Source: Ruminococcus flavefaciens (GTDB lineage Bacteria; Bacteroidota; Bacteroidia; Bacteroidales; P3). From it: 64,000 nt of DNA. The position numbers and the translations under genes are program-made. The stretch covers positions 1 to 64,000 of the forward strand of contig JAMPAI010000002.1 in NCBI GenBank assembly GCA_023667315.1, written 5' to 3'. Shown here piece by piece: positions 15,896 to 24,024 of the stretch; within the stretch, counting starts at the first letter, position 1, and each line of letters begins with the position of its first letter. The notes under the pieces are model-generated. The model worked only from the letters and a program-made list of their open reading frames with translations, was not told the DNA's origin and did no database searches.

Positions 15896-17218
15896 TTATC
15901 GATTCGCCAACTCGATCAGCCGTTTGGTCCAATCGGCGAGAAACAGCGGTATGTCTAAGATGTTGTTGCTGAACTTCAGGTTATTCATTGAGTAACGAAG
16001 CGCCATCTTCGGATGGTAACGGCTCATATAAACGCCTAAGCTTTTCCCGCTCAAACTGGTGCCGGACTTTACCTCTACCGGCAATAAATCGATATTGTCC
16101 TGCAATAAAAAATCCACTTCGGCATTGCCTTGCGATGTCCAATACCTCGGCATCACATCGAAATTGGCCACCAACGACTGCAACACGAAATTTTCGGCCA
16201 CCGCCCCCTTGAATTCGGCATAAATGGGATTATCCGTCCCGATGATATCGGCCGGGAGTTTCGCCAATACACGCAACAACCCGCCATCGCATAAATAAAT
16301 CTTAAACGCAGACAAATCGTCATAGGCACTTATCGGCAAGCCCGGTTTGGCAGCGCAAAAGACACGGCGAATCAAACCCGCATGCTCCAGCCACAACAAG
16401 CCATCTTCGTATTCCCTGGCACGCGCCCCTGTCTTAACGAGTTTGTAAACGAACTTGCGGTTCTCTTTCGAAAGCTGAGAGGGCACCGAATTCCAAATGG
16501 CCGTGATACGCGGAATGTCCACCCCTTGCGCGTGTTTGGCAAAATCCAACGAATACGCCGTCAAGACGGCGTTCTGCACGGACTCCACTTCCTGTATGCC
16601 TTTCTTTTCGAGCATAGCAGCCACCGCCGCCGGCATCCCGCCGCATACCTGATAACGGCGATAGGCTTCCAACGCCCGCCCCATCACGATTTCGGGAAGA
16701 GGGGCCATTTCCTGTATGGTTTCTATGTATCTGAATATCTTGGGCGCGTCGGCCCGCAAGAATTCACGGAAAGAAACCGGATACATGCGCAGAAAATCCA
16801 CCTTGCCCACCGGAAAGGAATCGCCTTTCGAAAGCGACACACCCAAGAGAGATCCCGCCGCCACGATATGGTATTCGGGGGCTTCCTCGCAAAAATATTT
16901 AAGGCTGTTGAGGGCTTTGTTGCACTGTTGGATTTCATCGAAAATCATCAGGGTACGCCCCGCCTCTATAGGGGAATCCGTGTAGAGTTGCAGCGTTTTT
17001 ACAAGGCGCTTGGGATCTTTGGTTTTTTCAAACTCCCGGCACAGTTCTTCCGAGGTATCGAAATTGAAATAGGCCACAAAATCGAAGTATTCCGCTCCGA
17101 ATTGCTGCATAGCCCAAGTCTTTCCGATTTGACGCGCCCCCTGTATGATAAGGGGTTTTCTCTCTTTCCGCTGCTTCCAGATAGCCAAATCGTAGATAAT
17201 ATCCCTTTGTATCTGCAT
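15896..17218 (-). CDS. AAA_14/DUF4143 accessory ATPase
   Basis: A 440-residue protein with the Walker A motif GARQIGKT at residues 27-34, a Walker B strand LMIFDEIQ near 92-99 and the sensor-like AAGSLLGVSLS. The C-terminal DUF4143 region (about 195-400) includes GAVAENFVLQSL and a PD-(D/E)XK-like EVDFLLQ...PVEVKSG core. The family is widespread in Bacteroidota; its biological role is unsettled. Composition is more A+T-rich than flanking serA and ompA, hinting at acquisition. The upstream region carries three repeats with an exact 32-bp period, as expected for cooperative binding of a regulator, possibly the protein itself. Confidence 0.85.
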   Translation of the reverse strand: MQIQRDIIYDLAIWKQRKERKPLIIQGARQIGKTWAMQQFGAEYFDFVAYFNFDTSEELCREFEKTKDPKRLVKTLQLYTDSPIEAGRTLMIFDEIQQCNKALNSLKYFCEEAPEYHIVAAGSLLGVSLSKGDSFPVGKVDFLRMYPVSFREFLRADAPKIFRYIETIQEMAPLPEIVMGRALEAYRRYQVCGGMPAAVAAMLEKKGIQEVESVQNAVLTAYSLDFAKHAQGVDIPRITAIWNSVPSQLSKENRKFVYKLVKTGARAREYEDGLLWLEHAGLIRRVFCAAKPGLPISAYDDLSAFKIYLCDGGLLRVLAKLPADIIGTDNPIYAEFKGAVAENFVLQSLVANFDVMPRYWTSQGNAEVDFLLQDNIDLLPVEVKSGTSLSGKSLGVYMSRYHPKMALRYSMNNLKFSNNILDIPLFLADWTKRLIELANR

Positions 17219-17244
17219 ATTAAGCTGTATTCATCCAGAGAAAA

Positions 17245-17323
17245 ACACATTTTTCCATGGAGTTGTGTGCAAATATACACATTTTTCCATGGTTATTTTG
17301 GCGAGTTTACACATTTTGACATG
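17245..17323. repeat. Three phased direct repeats upstream of the DUF4143 ATPase
   Basis: ACACATTTTTCCATGG occurs at 17245-17260 and 17277-17292, and a variant ACACATTTTGACATG at 17309-17323. Both steps are exactly 32 bp, about three helical turns, so the sites lie on one face of the DNA. They lie 27 to 105 bp upstream of ATG 17218. Confidence 0.8.
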
Positions 17324-17365
17324 ATGATGGGCGTTACAGACGCGATTTTCAGGATTCCGGAGGCA

Positions 17366-17400
17366 ATGAAAAAGCCCGTGACATTGCGTGCCACGGGCTT
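17366..17400 (-). terminator. serA terminator
   Basis: On the minus strand AAGCCCGTG / CACGGGCTT form a stem (17372-17400) with an 11-nt loop followed by TTTTT-CATTGCC, 20 bp beyond the serA stop. Confidence 0.85.
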
Positions 17401-17420
17401 GCCATAGGAGAAACAATCTC

Positions 17421-18341
17421 CTATTTGTTTACCTGGAATTTGGTTACACCGTTCTTGATGAAGTCAACGATTTGGTTGGCGGCGGCCAGACCGGCGTTGA
17501 TGTTGGCTTCGGCGGTTTCGGCACCCATTTTCTTGGGGGTCGAGAAGTAACGGGTGGGGAACTTTTCGGCCAGTTCGTCGTGGTTGCCGGGCTTGATGTC
17601 GGTAACGTAACGGAAGTCAGGACGGTCGTTGAGCAAGCGGACCATATCGGCTTCGTGAATCACTTCCTTGCGGGCGGTGTTCACCAGCATGGCGCCCTTG
17701 GGCATACGGTTCACCAAGTCGTAGTTAATGGAGTCAATGGTTTCCTTGGTGGCGGGAATGTGCAGCGAAACCACGTTGCAGGTGCTGTAGAGTTCTTCTA
17801 CGGAACCTACGGCGTGAACACCGTCTTTTTCGATCACTTCCTTGGGACAAAAAGCGTCGAAAGCGTAGATGTCCATACCCAGACCCTTGGCCACGCGGGC
17901 CACGTTGCGGCCAACATTACCGTAAGCGTGGATACCCAGTTTCTTGCCCTTCAATTCGGAACCGGTGCCGGGGTTGAAGAGGTTACGGTTCATATACACC
18001 ATCAGGCCGGCGGCCAATTCGGCCACGGCGTTGGAGTTCTGACCGGGAGTGTTCATGGCCACGATCTTGCGTTCGGTGCAGGCGGCCAGGTCGAGATTGT
18101 CGAAACCGGCGCCGGCGCGAACCACAATCTTGAGGTTCTTGGCGTGGTCGATAACTTCTTTGGTAACTTTATCGGAACGAACGATCAAGGCGTCGGCATC
18201 GGCCACGGCTTTGTAGAAGTCGTTCACATCGGTGTATTTTTCCAAGAGGGCGAGTTCGAAACCCGCGGCTTCAACGATCGAGCGAATCCCGTCAACGGCG
18301 GCTTTCGCAAACGGCTTTTCGGTAGCAACTAATACTTTCAT
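17421..18341 (-). CDS. serA: Phosphoglycerate dehydrogenase, short form
   Basis: A 306-residue NAD-dependent 2-hydroxyacid dehydrogenase from ATG 18341. The in-frame extension upstream lies in the palindromic intergenic region and is rejected. The Rossmann signature is GNVGRNVARVAKGLGM (variant of GxGxxG), with NTARKEVIHE following. There is no C-terminal ACT domain, so serine feedback of the E. coli type is not expected. The usual catalytic His in TPH-x-G is Lys here (STPKKMGAE), as reported for the Entamoeba-type short enzyme. It catalyses the first step of serine synthesis and lies downstream of serC, the second step. Confidence 0.9.
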   Translation of the reverse strand: MKVLVATEKPFAKAAVDGIRSIVEAAGFELALLEKYTDVNDFYKAVADADALIVRSDKVTKEVIDHAKNLKIVVRAGAGFDNLDLAACTERKIVAMNTPGQNSNAVAELAAGLMVYMNRNLFNPGTGSELKGKKLGIHAYGNVGRNVARVAKGLGMDIYAFDAFCPKEVIEKDGVHAVGSVEELYSTCNVVSLHIPATKETIDSINYDLVNRMPKGAMLVNTARKEVIHEADMVRLLNDRPDFRYVTDIKPGNHDELAEKFPTRYFSTPKKMGAETAEANINAGLAAANQIVDFIKNGVTKFQVNK

Positions 18342-18372
18342 CTTTTCTGCTTTGTTTAAGTGTGAACAAAAT

Positions 18373-18501
18373 AAAAGGTGCCCTAAAAGTATCCCGTATG
18401 CAAGGCTTGGATTTACAAATGCGAGGGAGCGTACTTTTGTACGTGACCGAGCTATTTGTGAATCCGTAACGCAGCAGACGGGTGCTTTTCGGGCACCTTT
18501 T
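18373..18501. repeat. 129-bp imperfect palindrome between serC and serA
   Basis: The two arms, about 62-64 bp each, are imperfect reverse complements around a 4-nt loop in GTACTTTTGTAC. The outer ends AAAAGGTGCCC (18373-18383) and GGGCACCTTTT (18491-18501) are perfect for 11 bp. The inner segment GGATT(T/C)ACAAAT pairs with its partner with one mismatch. It fills most of the 163-bp serC-serA gap. A MITE-like insertion, a recombination scar or a processing/attenuation hairpin are all possible. Confidence 0.8.
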
Positions 18502-18504
18502 GGT

Positions 18505-19593
18505 TTAGGCGTTTTTCTTGGCAAATTCCTGCATGCAGGCCACCAAAGCCTTCACGTCTTCCAATTCGCAAGCGTTGTAGATGGAAGCGCGGAAACCGCC
18601 TACCGAACGGTGACCCTTCAGACCGGCCATGCCCTGTTCTTTCGCAAAAGCGAGGAATTCGGCTTCCAGTTCGGGTTTCTTGGCCTTGTATTCGTCGGAC
18701 AGAACGAAGCAAACGTTCATCAACGAACGGTCTTCCTTGTCGATAACCGTACCCTTGAACATGGGGTTGGCGTCGATTTCGCCGTAGAGCAACGCAGCCT
18801 TTTCCTCGTTGCGTTTCTGGATCACGCTCAAACCGCCCATATCCTTAACCCATTTCAGGGTTTCGTGCATCATGAAGATGGGGAATACAGGAGGCGTATT
18901 GAACATCGATTCGCCCTTGATATGGGTGCGGTAGTCGATCATCGTGGGAAGGGTGCGGTTCACCTTGCCCAAGAGGTCTTCGCGAACGATAACCACGGTA
19001 ACACCGGCAGGACCTACGTTCTTCTGGGCACCGCCGTAGATAAGACCGTATTTGCTGACGTCAACGGGACGGCTCATGAAATCGGACGACATATCGGCCA
19101 CCAGGGTAACGGGGCTGTCGATGTCTTTCTTGATTTCGGTACCGTAGATGGTATTGTTGGTGGTGATGTGGAAGTAGTCGGCATCGGTGGGAATGGTCCA
19201 GCCTTTGGGAATGTGGTTGTACACATCGGCTTCGGAAGAGGCCACGATTTCAACTTCGCCGAACAGTTTGGCTTCCTTGGCGGCCTTGTGAGCCCAAACG
19301 CCTGTGTCGAGGTAAGCGGCCTTCTTGTTGAGCAGGTTGTAGGGAACGTAGCAGAATTGGGTGCTGGCACCGCCTCCGAGGAAGAGCACGTGATAGCCTT
19401 CGGGAATGTTGTAGAGTTCCTTCCACATGGCTACGGTTTCGTTCATAATCGATTCCCATTCCTTGGTACGGTGGGAGATTTCGATTACAGACATCCCGGT
19501 GCCTTTAAAATCTTTCAAAGCTTCAATACCGGCCTGAATGGCGGGCTGGGGCAACTTGCAGGGCCCCGCATTGAAAATGTGCACTTTTTTCAT
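18505..19593 (-). CDS. serC: Phosphoserine aminotransferase
   Basis: A 362-residue class V PLP aminotransferase from ATG 19593 ([15 protein letters not shown]). [14 protein letters not shown], the PLP-phosphate loop [29 protein letters not shown], the PLP-Lys segment [13 protein letters not shown] and the terminal [15 protein letters not shown] are all present. It converts 3-phosphohydroxypyruvate to phosphoserine and, in many bacteria, acts in pyridoxal phosphate synthesis. It precedes serA on the same strand with the palindrome between. The promoter is at 19678-19708, giving a leader of about 80 nt. Confidence 0.95.
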   Translation of the reverse strand: MKKVHIFNAGPCKLPQPAIQAGIEALKDFKGTGMSVIEISHRTKEWESIMNETVAMWKELYNIPEGYHVLFLGGGASTQFCYVPYNLLNKKAAYLDTGVWAHKAAKEAKLFGEVEIVASSEADVYNHIPKGWTIPTDADYFHITTNNTIYGTEIKKDIDSPVTLVADMSSDFMSRPVDVSKYGLIYGGAQKNVGPAGVTVVIVREDLLGKVNRTLPTMIDYRTHIKGESMFNTPPVFPIFMMHETLKWVKDMGGLSVIQKRNEEKAALLYGEIDANPMFKGTVIDKEDRSLMNVCFVLSDEYKAKKPELEAEFLAFAKEQGMAGLKGHRSVGGFRASIYNACELEDVKALVACMQEFAKKNA

Positions 19594-19677
19594 ATCGTTA
19601 AGTGTTTTAAAGTTTTCTAACAAGCCCCTGGCCTCCGCCAAGAACTATCCGCAGGCATACAGTACCCACAAACTTGG

Positions 19678-19708
19678 CGAAGTTAGCCCAAATTTTCTAA
19701 ATGGCAAA
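19678..19708 (-). promoter_or_regulatory. Promoter of serC
   Basis: On the minus strand TTTG (19705-19708), a 19-bp spacer and TAACTTCG (19678-19685). Confidence 0.55.
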
Positions 19709-19727
19709 ATCGGGAGGGGATTCTCTT

Positions 19728-20236
19728 CTATGCTTCCGACAACCTTATAAACCGGCTTATCCTTTCGTTGACGATACGGAGGTAGTTGCGCTTCATCTTT
19801 TGATTCAGGAAACTGTTTTCAATCAGGCGTCCGGCTTTTTCCGGCAGGCTCATGTAGGCATCGAGTATCCTGTCGATGCGTTTTTCCACAAGACCGATTT
19901 GCTTGCCGAAGCGTTCGAAATCGAGGCGGCACGGATGCCCGGTGCGCATCAGTACATCGCTTTTCTCCAGAGCAGGCGACAAGCCTCCGTCCAGCCCGAA
20001 ATCCCCGCCGTTTACATGAAGCCCCGTGTTCAACAGATCGTAGGCCGGAGCCAATCGATAGTCGCTGCCGTTCAGGATGAGTGAGAAATTCTTTAGATGG
20101 GCGTCGCCGTTGGCTTTCTTATGTTGACGGCACCTATGAATTCTTTGCCGGCCATGGCGGTCAGAAGTCCGAAAAAATCCCGCCGAGTCAGCGAAAGCGT
20201 TTCGCGCCGTTGCTTCATGATGTCTTTGGGCTTCAT
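19728..20236 (-). pseudogene. Decayed HipA-like kinase C-terminus
   Basis: The frame ending at 19728 encodes a clear HipA-type C-terminal kinase segment: ANGDAHLKNFSLIL with the catalytic-loop Asp and Asn, YRLAPAYDLLNT and a helical tail ending ERISRFIRLSEA. Upstream of about 20125 this frame loses similarity, while a second frame beginning at ATG 20236 (MKPKDIMKQRRETL) runs into a stop at about the same place. The N-terminal kinase half and P-loop are absent. The remnant is best read as a frameshifted and truncated hipA-like toxin gene. No hipB partner is visible. Confidence 0.7.
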
Positions 20237-20626
20237 GGTCTATTATAGTAAACTTTTTGCAGAAATATGATACGCCCTTTGAAATATCAAGCGTGAAGTA
20301 TGGCATAATGGACTTTTGTTGCGGGAGAGGGACGCTCCTTCAGTTGGGGTTTCTTAAATTCTGTGATTCTTCCCCCCTCCTGCCAACTTCGGGAGAAACG
20401 GTCGCGATAAATGATTTAGTTTCTTATCCGGACAGATTTTGACTACCTTCGCAGGGCAAAAAAAAACCCGGATTCATCACCAGCATCTGAACACTGGGAG
20501 AGGAACACCCGGGACTGCGTTGCAAAGATACGAAAAAGTTGAGCGAAGAGACAACCGAAAGTTTGCTTTCGTGTTGGCTTTGCCGAAACGGAGTACCTTG
20601 GGTGTCAACCAAAGATACACAAAACG
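20237..20626. other. Non-coding remnant region upstream of the Abi-like gene
   Basis: No credible gene. It holds TTGAAATATCAAGC (20279-20292) and a 35-bp segment (20380-20414) that both recur on the far side of the Abi-like gene. It also holds a TACCTTCG box on the plus strand (20444-20451) and an inverted copy of the promoter-bearing repeat (20522-20618). Confidence 0.6.
20522..20618 (-). repeat. Solitary inverted copy of the promoter-bearing repeat
   Basis: Read on the minus strand this 97-bp segment has the scaffold of the 5030-5282 units: GTATCTTTG, 9 bp, CAAGGTACTCC, GTTTCGGCAAAG, a variable middle, GCTC and TTCGTATCTTTGC. The central palindrome differs, so the conserved parts are the ends and the TACTCC-TTCGGCAAAG block. 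It ends 8 bp before the Abi-like start but points away from it. Confidence 0.7.
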
Positions 20627-21286
20627 ATGCAAAACAAAGATTTTTTTGAAAAAGTTTTTTCAACCGAGCGAATGGGGCGCTACTATGCGGCACATCCACA
20701 AAATGAGGCATTAGCTATTGCACACTATCGATCAAACATTGAGTTGTCGAGCTCATTCTACGCCTGTCTTTCCGTTTTTGAAGTTGCGTTGAGAAATTCC
20801 CTCAATAGAGAATTGACAACAAAATTCGGCAATGATGAATGGTATCGCGTAATTTCTTCTACGCCAGGGCTAAACGGTTTGAACTACTATATAACTGAGG
20901 CGCAACGGCATATCAGCAAGCGGGGCGAGATCGTTACGGCTTCCAAAATAGTTGCCGAGCTCACTGTTGGCTTTTGGGTATCGTTGATGAACAGCCAATA
21001 TGAAAAAGTTTTATGGCATGATTTGCGACGAGCCTTCCCTTATATGCCTAAAGAACAGCGGAAAAGGAAAAACATTTCCGCACCTCTGAACAATTTTCGA
21101 GCCTTTAGAAACAGGGTGTTCCACAATGAACCTATCTGTTGGAACCGCGCATATATCGATAATATGCACAAAGAAATCTTGCAGACATTGTCTTGGATCA
21201 ACAAGGACATTCCGAAATGGTTAAAGGAATTCGACTCCGTAGATGATGTATTGAATCAAATCTCAAAACGATTGGGGTGGCAGTAA
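20627..21286 (+). CDS. Abi-like protein with HEPN-type Rx4H motif
   Basis: A 219-residue soluble helical protein resembling Abi-family (AbiD/F, Abi_2-type) proteins: an N-terminal YYAAHPQNEALAIAHYRSNIELSSSFYACLS-like helical region, a central TVGFWVSLM, and the C-terminal FRAFRNRVFHNEPI. The segment RNRVFH fits the Rx4-6H signature of HEPN RNases, which underlies several abortive-infection and toxin systems. A phage-defence role is inferred from family only. No antitoxin or partner gene is adjacent. Composition is A+T-rich, it lies among decayed sequence, and diverged direct repeats flank it, all suggesting acquisition. ATG 20627 has only a weak upstream RBS. Confidence 0.65.
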   Translation: MQNKDFFEKVFSTERMGRYYAAHPQNEALAIAHYRSNIELSSSFYACLSVFEVALRNSLNRELTTKFGNDEWYRVISSTPGLNGLNYYITEAQRHISKRGEIVTASKIVAELTVGFWVSLMNSQYEKVLWHDLRRAFPYMPKEQRKRKNISAPLNNFRAFRNRVFHNEPICWNRAYIDNMHKEILQTLSWINKDIPKWLKEFDSVDDVLNQISKRLGWQ

Positions 21287-21403
21287 ACCGATAAAACCGT
21301 TGAAATATCAAGCAGCCTTGCCATGATTTCTGCATTCTTCGGACTCTGTCGTGCGGGTGAACAAAGCCAACACATCCGGTGCTTAAACCCCACCCCACCG
21401 AAC

Positions 21404-21640
21404 TCACCATTTCTGCCAGCTTTTGGACGAACTGTCGCGATAGATGAGCGACGTACCGTGATAGCAGTGCATACTCCAATATTTGATTTCTATCTGCGTC
21501 TTGCCGTCGGTATATCGTGCATCGTCATATCGGGATTTCCTATTATCTCTTTTACTAAACGCCTTATTTACGAAATAAGGCAAATGCCTCGCGTCCCAGA
21601 ATTCCACACTGCGAAAGGTATCATCCTCTATCATAAACAT
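21404..21640 (-). CDS. Possible short unrecognised protein
   Basis: A 78-residue minus-strand frame (MFMIEDDTFRSVEFWDARHL...) with AGGA placed 9 nt before the ATG and a composition plausible for a protein. I recognise no family. It lies in decayed sequence and its 3' part overlaps the diverged repeat at 21413-21447, so it may be a remnant or chance. The remainder of 21287-21770 shows no other candidate. Confidence 0.25.
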   Translation of the reverse strand: MFMIEDDTFRSVEFWDARHLPYFVNKAFSKRDNRKSRYDDARYTDGKTQIEIKYWSMHCYHGTSLIYRDSSSKSWQKW

Positions 21641-21770
21641 AGTCAATTCCTGTTTATACCGTGCTAGACTTTTGCAAATTTTGATGTTTTAGCACGCTAC
21701 AAACAGAAATCACATACAATTGCTTCGATCGTGGATGCCCTTCCCCCCTCTCCGTTTGCGAAAAATGGGT

Positions 21771-21778
21771 TATTTTTG
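21771..21778 (+). promoter_or_regulatory. -7 box of the beta-barrel/lpxB operon
   Basis: TATTTTTG matches TAnnTTTG 48 nt upstream of ATG 21827. No TTTG is at the expected -33 distance. Confidence 0.4.
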
Positions 21779-21826
21779 CAGTTGGGCAGGTTTTGTCCTG
21801 TTTTGTTGCAACAGAAAATCAATGAA

Positions 21827-22585
21827 ATGAATTTACTTAGAGGATTTCGGGGGGCTTTCGTTACCTTGCTGGCCTTGTTCGGGGTTTGTGGCGGATTGTC
21901 GGCGCAGGGGGCTTTCCGTATGGCCGAGTTCGCTTCGGAAGAAGATTTCATGCACGAGGTGAGCCTTTCGGCAGGGCCGGCCATCCCGCTGGGGAACACC
22001 CGCAATTTCCGGCCAGCAAGCACCGGGTTTGCCGATCTGGTGCCGCAGGGCGCCTGCTTCGGCGGCGGGGTCAACGCGAGCTACCGCTACTATCCCCTGC
22101 ACCAACTCTATATCGGCGTTACCCTCTTCGGCCAATGGTACGGCTACGACTACAAGCAGTTCGACCTGGCCTCGGCCGACCGCATCGAACATTCGGGCTG
22201 GGATGTTTACGGAGGCGCGTTCGAGGTAGGAACCCGCCTGCCCTTGGGCGTTTACGGACTTTATTTCACCGCCCGCTTCCAGGTGGGCTACGCCCTGATG
22301 CTCTCGCCTATGGTGCAGGCCATCTATTCCACGCAGACCGTGGGCGATATCGTGCGCCCCATCCTGGACCGCTCGCTTACCAGCAACTTCTACTTGGGCG
22401 GCGGCGTGGGCGTGCAATACCGCTTCCGCCGGCACTGGATCGCCCATATCATGCTGGACTACAACTATATGCCTTCCGGCAACTTAGGCTCCGACGCTCC
22501 GGTCCGCCCCGTCGAAAACACGAAAGACCTGAGGCTCAAACTCTCGTCGTTCGCAATCAATGTGGGCGTTTCGTATGCCTTCTAA
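21827..22585 (+). CDS. Outer-membrane beta-barrel protein
   Basis: A 252-residue protein from ATG 21827. A signal peptide (MNLLRGFRGAFVTLLALFG to about residue 25, ending LSAQG) precedes alternating aromatic/hydrophobic strands typical of an 8-10-strand barrel (YRYYPLHQLYIGVTLFGQWY, FTARFQVGYALML, MLDYNYMPSG) and ends in an aromatic residue (VSYAF), the usual C-terminal outer-membrane signal. Earlier in-frame starts extend upstream of the -7 box. No specific function. A second barrel gene follows after 15 bp; the two share the GPA-P-G opening (SAGPAIPLG, HIGPAFPIG) and are probably paralogues. Confidence 0.8.
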   Translation: MNLLRGFRGAFVTLLALFGVCGGLSAQGAFRMAEFASEEDFMHEVSLSAGPAIPLGNTRNFRPASTGFADLVPQGACFGGGVNASYRYYPLHQLYIGVTLFGQWYGYDYKQFDLASADRIEHSGWDVYGGAFEVGTRLPLGVYGLYFTARFQVGYALMLSPMVQAIYSTQTVGDIVRPILDRSLTSNFYLGGGVGVQYRFRRHWIAHIMLDYNYMPSGNLGSDAPVRPVENTKDLRLKLSSFAINVGVSYAF

Positions 22586-22600
22586 AAGGATTTCTGTCTT

Positions 22601-23380
22601 ATGAAAAACATAAAGAACACGCTCCTCCTTGTCTTGCTGCTGGGTCTTTGCGCGCCTGCCTTCGCCAGCGTGCACAACCTTAAACGCGCCGAATTCGAAT
22701 TCCATATAGGCCCGGCCTTCCCGATAGGCAAGTTCGGCAAGAAAGCCTTCCCCTCCTTCAGCGAAACCGCTTCGGGCATGTACCGCCTCGATTATCACGG
22801 TGCCAAGATCGGCCTGAACTACGGCCTGGCGTTCCAATATTACGCCACCCCGCACTGGGGCATCCTGGTAATGTTCAACGGACATTCCAACAAGGTTTCC
22901 GCCAACGATTTCTCGCCCTACAAACCTGCCGGCACCGCCAATCTCGACTGGAGCACGGGCAGCAAGGGCAAATGGTCGGAATTCATGGCCATGGCTGGCA
23001 TGACGTTCCGCGTAAGCCTGTTCAGCCGCATGACCCTGGCGTTCCGGGCCTATCTGGGTTATGCCCACCTGGTGGCCCCCTACTACAGCTCTGAAGCCAA
23101 GAGCCAGAACACCAACTATGCCTTTCAGCTTAAGTCGGCCTCGGACGCCAACTTCGGCTACGGGGCAGGCGCGGCGCTCAAGTTCCTGATTTCGCGCGGC
23201 TTTCACCTCGACATACGCTGCGACTATATGGGCGCGGTTCCGTTCTATTTCAGGCGTGTAAAGAGCACGCTGGTTACCGACATGCCCAACGTGCAGATTC
23301 CCGACCGGGAGTTCAGGAACACCTTCCACGAGAATTTCAGCATGATCAACCTCAGTTTCGGATTTACGGTAGCTTTCTAA
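22601..23380 (+). CDS. Outer-membrane beta-barrel protein, second copy
   Basis: A 259-residue protein with a signal peptide (NTLLLVLLLGLCAPAFAS) and barrel-like strands such as FQYYATPHWGILVMF, VSLFSRMTLAFRAYLGYAHL and a terminal LSFGFTVAF. Function is unknown. Its stop codon overlaps the nth start by one base (TAATG), so it belongs to the same operon. It shares the FHIGPAFPIGKFG-type opening with the upstream barrel gene. Confidence 0.8.
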   Translation: MKNIKNTLLLVLLLGLCAPAFASVHNLKRAEFEFHIGPAFPIGKFGKKAFPSFSETASGMYRLDYHGAKIGLNYGLAFQYYATPHWGILVMFNGHSNKVSANDFSPYKPAGTANLDWSTGSKGKWSEFMAMAGMTFRVSLFSRMTLAFRAYLGYAHLVAPYYSSEAKSQNTNYAFQLKSASDANFGYGAGAALKFLISRGFHLDIRCDYMGAVPFYFRRVKSTLVTDMPNVQIPDREFRNTFHENFSMINLSFGFTVAF

Positions 23381-24024
23381 TGGCACGCAAGAGCAAAAAG
23401 GCGCTGTACGATGAAGTCTTGGCATGGTTCAAAGAGAACATGCCTTCGGTGCAGAGCGAACTTACCTTCAAGAATCCCTACCAGCTGCTGGTGGCGGTGA
23501 TCCTTTCGGCGCAATGCACCGACAAACGGGTCAATATGGTCACTCCCGCCCTCTTTGAGCGTTTTCCCGATGCCAGGAGCATGAGCCGGAGCGACGAGGC
23601 CGAGATCTATTCCTACATAAAATCGGTGTCGTACCCCAACAGCAAGGCCGCCCACCTGCTGGGCATGGCCAAGATGCTGGAAGCCGATTACGGCGGCAAG
23701 ATTCCCGAAAAGATGGAAGACCTGCTGCGCTTGCCGGGCGTGGGGCGCAAGACGGCCAACGTAATGACGGCGGTGGCCTTCGAAAAACCCGCCATGGCGG
23801 TGGACACGCACGTGTTCAGGGTGTCGGCGCGCTTAGGTCTGACACAGGACGCCAAGACGCCGCTCGAGACCGAACGCCAGCTGGTGGCCAACATTCCGAG
23901 GGAACTGTTGGGAACCGCACACCATTGGCTGCTGCTGCACGGACGCTACGTGTGCCTGGCGCGCAAGCCCAAATGCGCGGAATGCGGGCTGTCGTCCTGC
24001 TGCGAATACGTTAAGAAAAAATGA
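23380..24024 (+). CDS. nth: Endonuclease III
   Basis: A 214-residue bifunctional DNA glycosylase/AP lyase. The helix-hairpin-helix is LPGVGRKTANV with the catalytic Lys, the catalytic Asp is in AVDTHVFRV, and the 4Fe-4S cluster ligands follow Cx6Cx2Cx5C in CLARKPKCAECGLSSCC. It removes oxidised pyrimidines. It is coupled to both neighbours by overlaps (TAATG upstream, ATGA with lpxB downstream). Confidence 0.95.
   Translation: MARKSKKALYDEVLAWFKENMPSVQSELTFKNPYQLLVAVILSAQCTDKRVNMVTPALFERFPDARSMSRSDEAEIYSYIKSVSYPNSKAAHLLGMAKMLEADYGGKIPEKMEDLLRLPGVGRKTANVMTAVAFEKPAMAVDTHVFRVSARLGLTQDAKTPLETERQLVANIPRELLGTAHHWLLLHGRYVCLARKPKCAECGLSSCCEYVKKK

Larger units (their letters stand above)
20380..21447. 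repeat. Diverged direct repeats flanking the Abi-like gene
   Basis: The 35-bp segments 20380-20414 and 21413-21447 match at about 28 of 35 positions (CTGCCA-CTT, GTCGCGATA-ATGA). Each is preceded at a similar distance by TTGAAATATCAAGC (20279-20292 and 21300-21313). The Abi-like gene lies between, consistent with insertion into, or duplication of, an older sequence. Confidence 0.55.

Noticed and set aside
17421..18524. 367-codon version of SerA starting in the palindrome
   Set aside because: The extra residues come from the imperfect palindrome and have no similarity to dehydrogenases; ATG 18341 is the conserved start.
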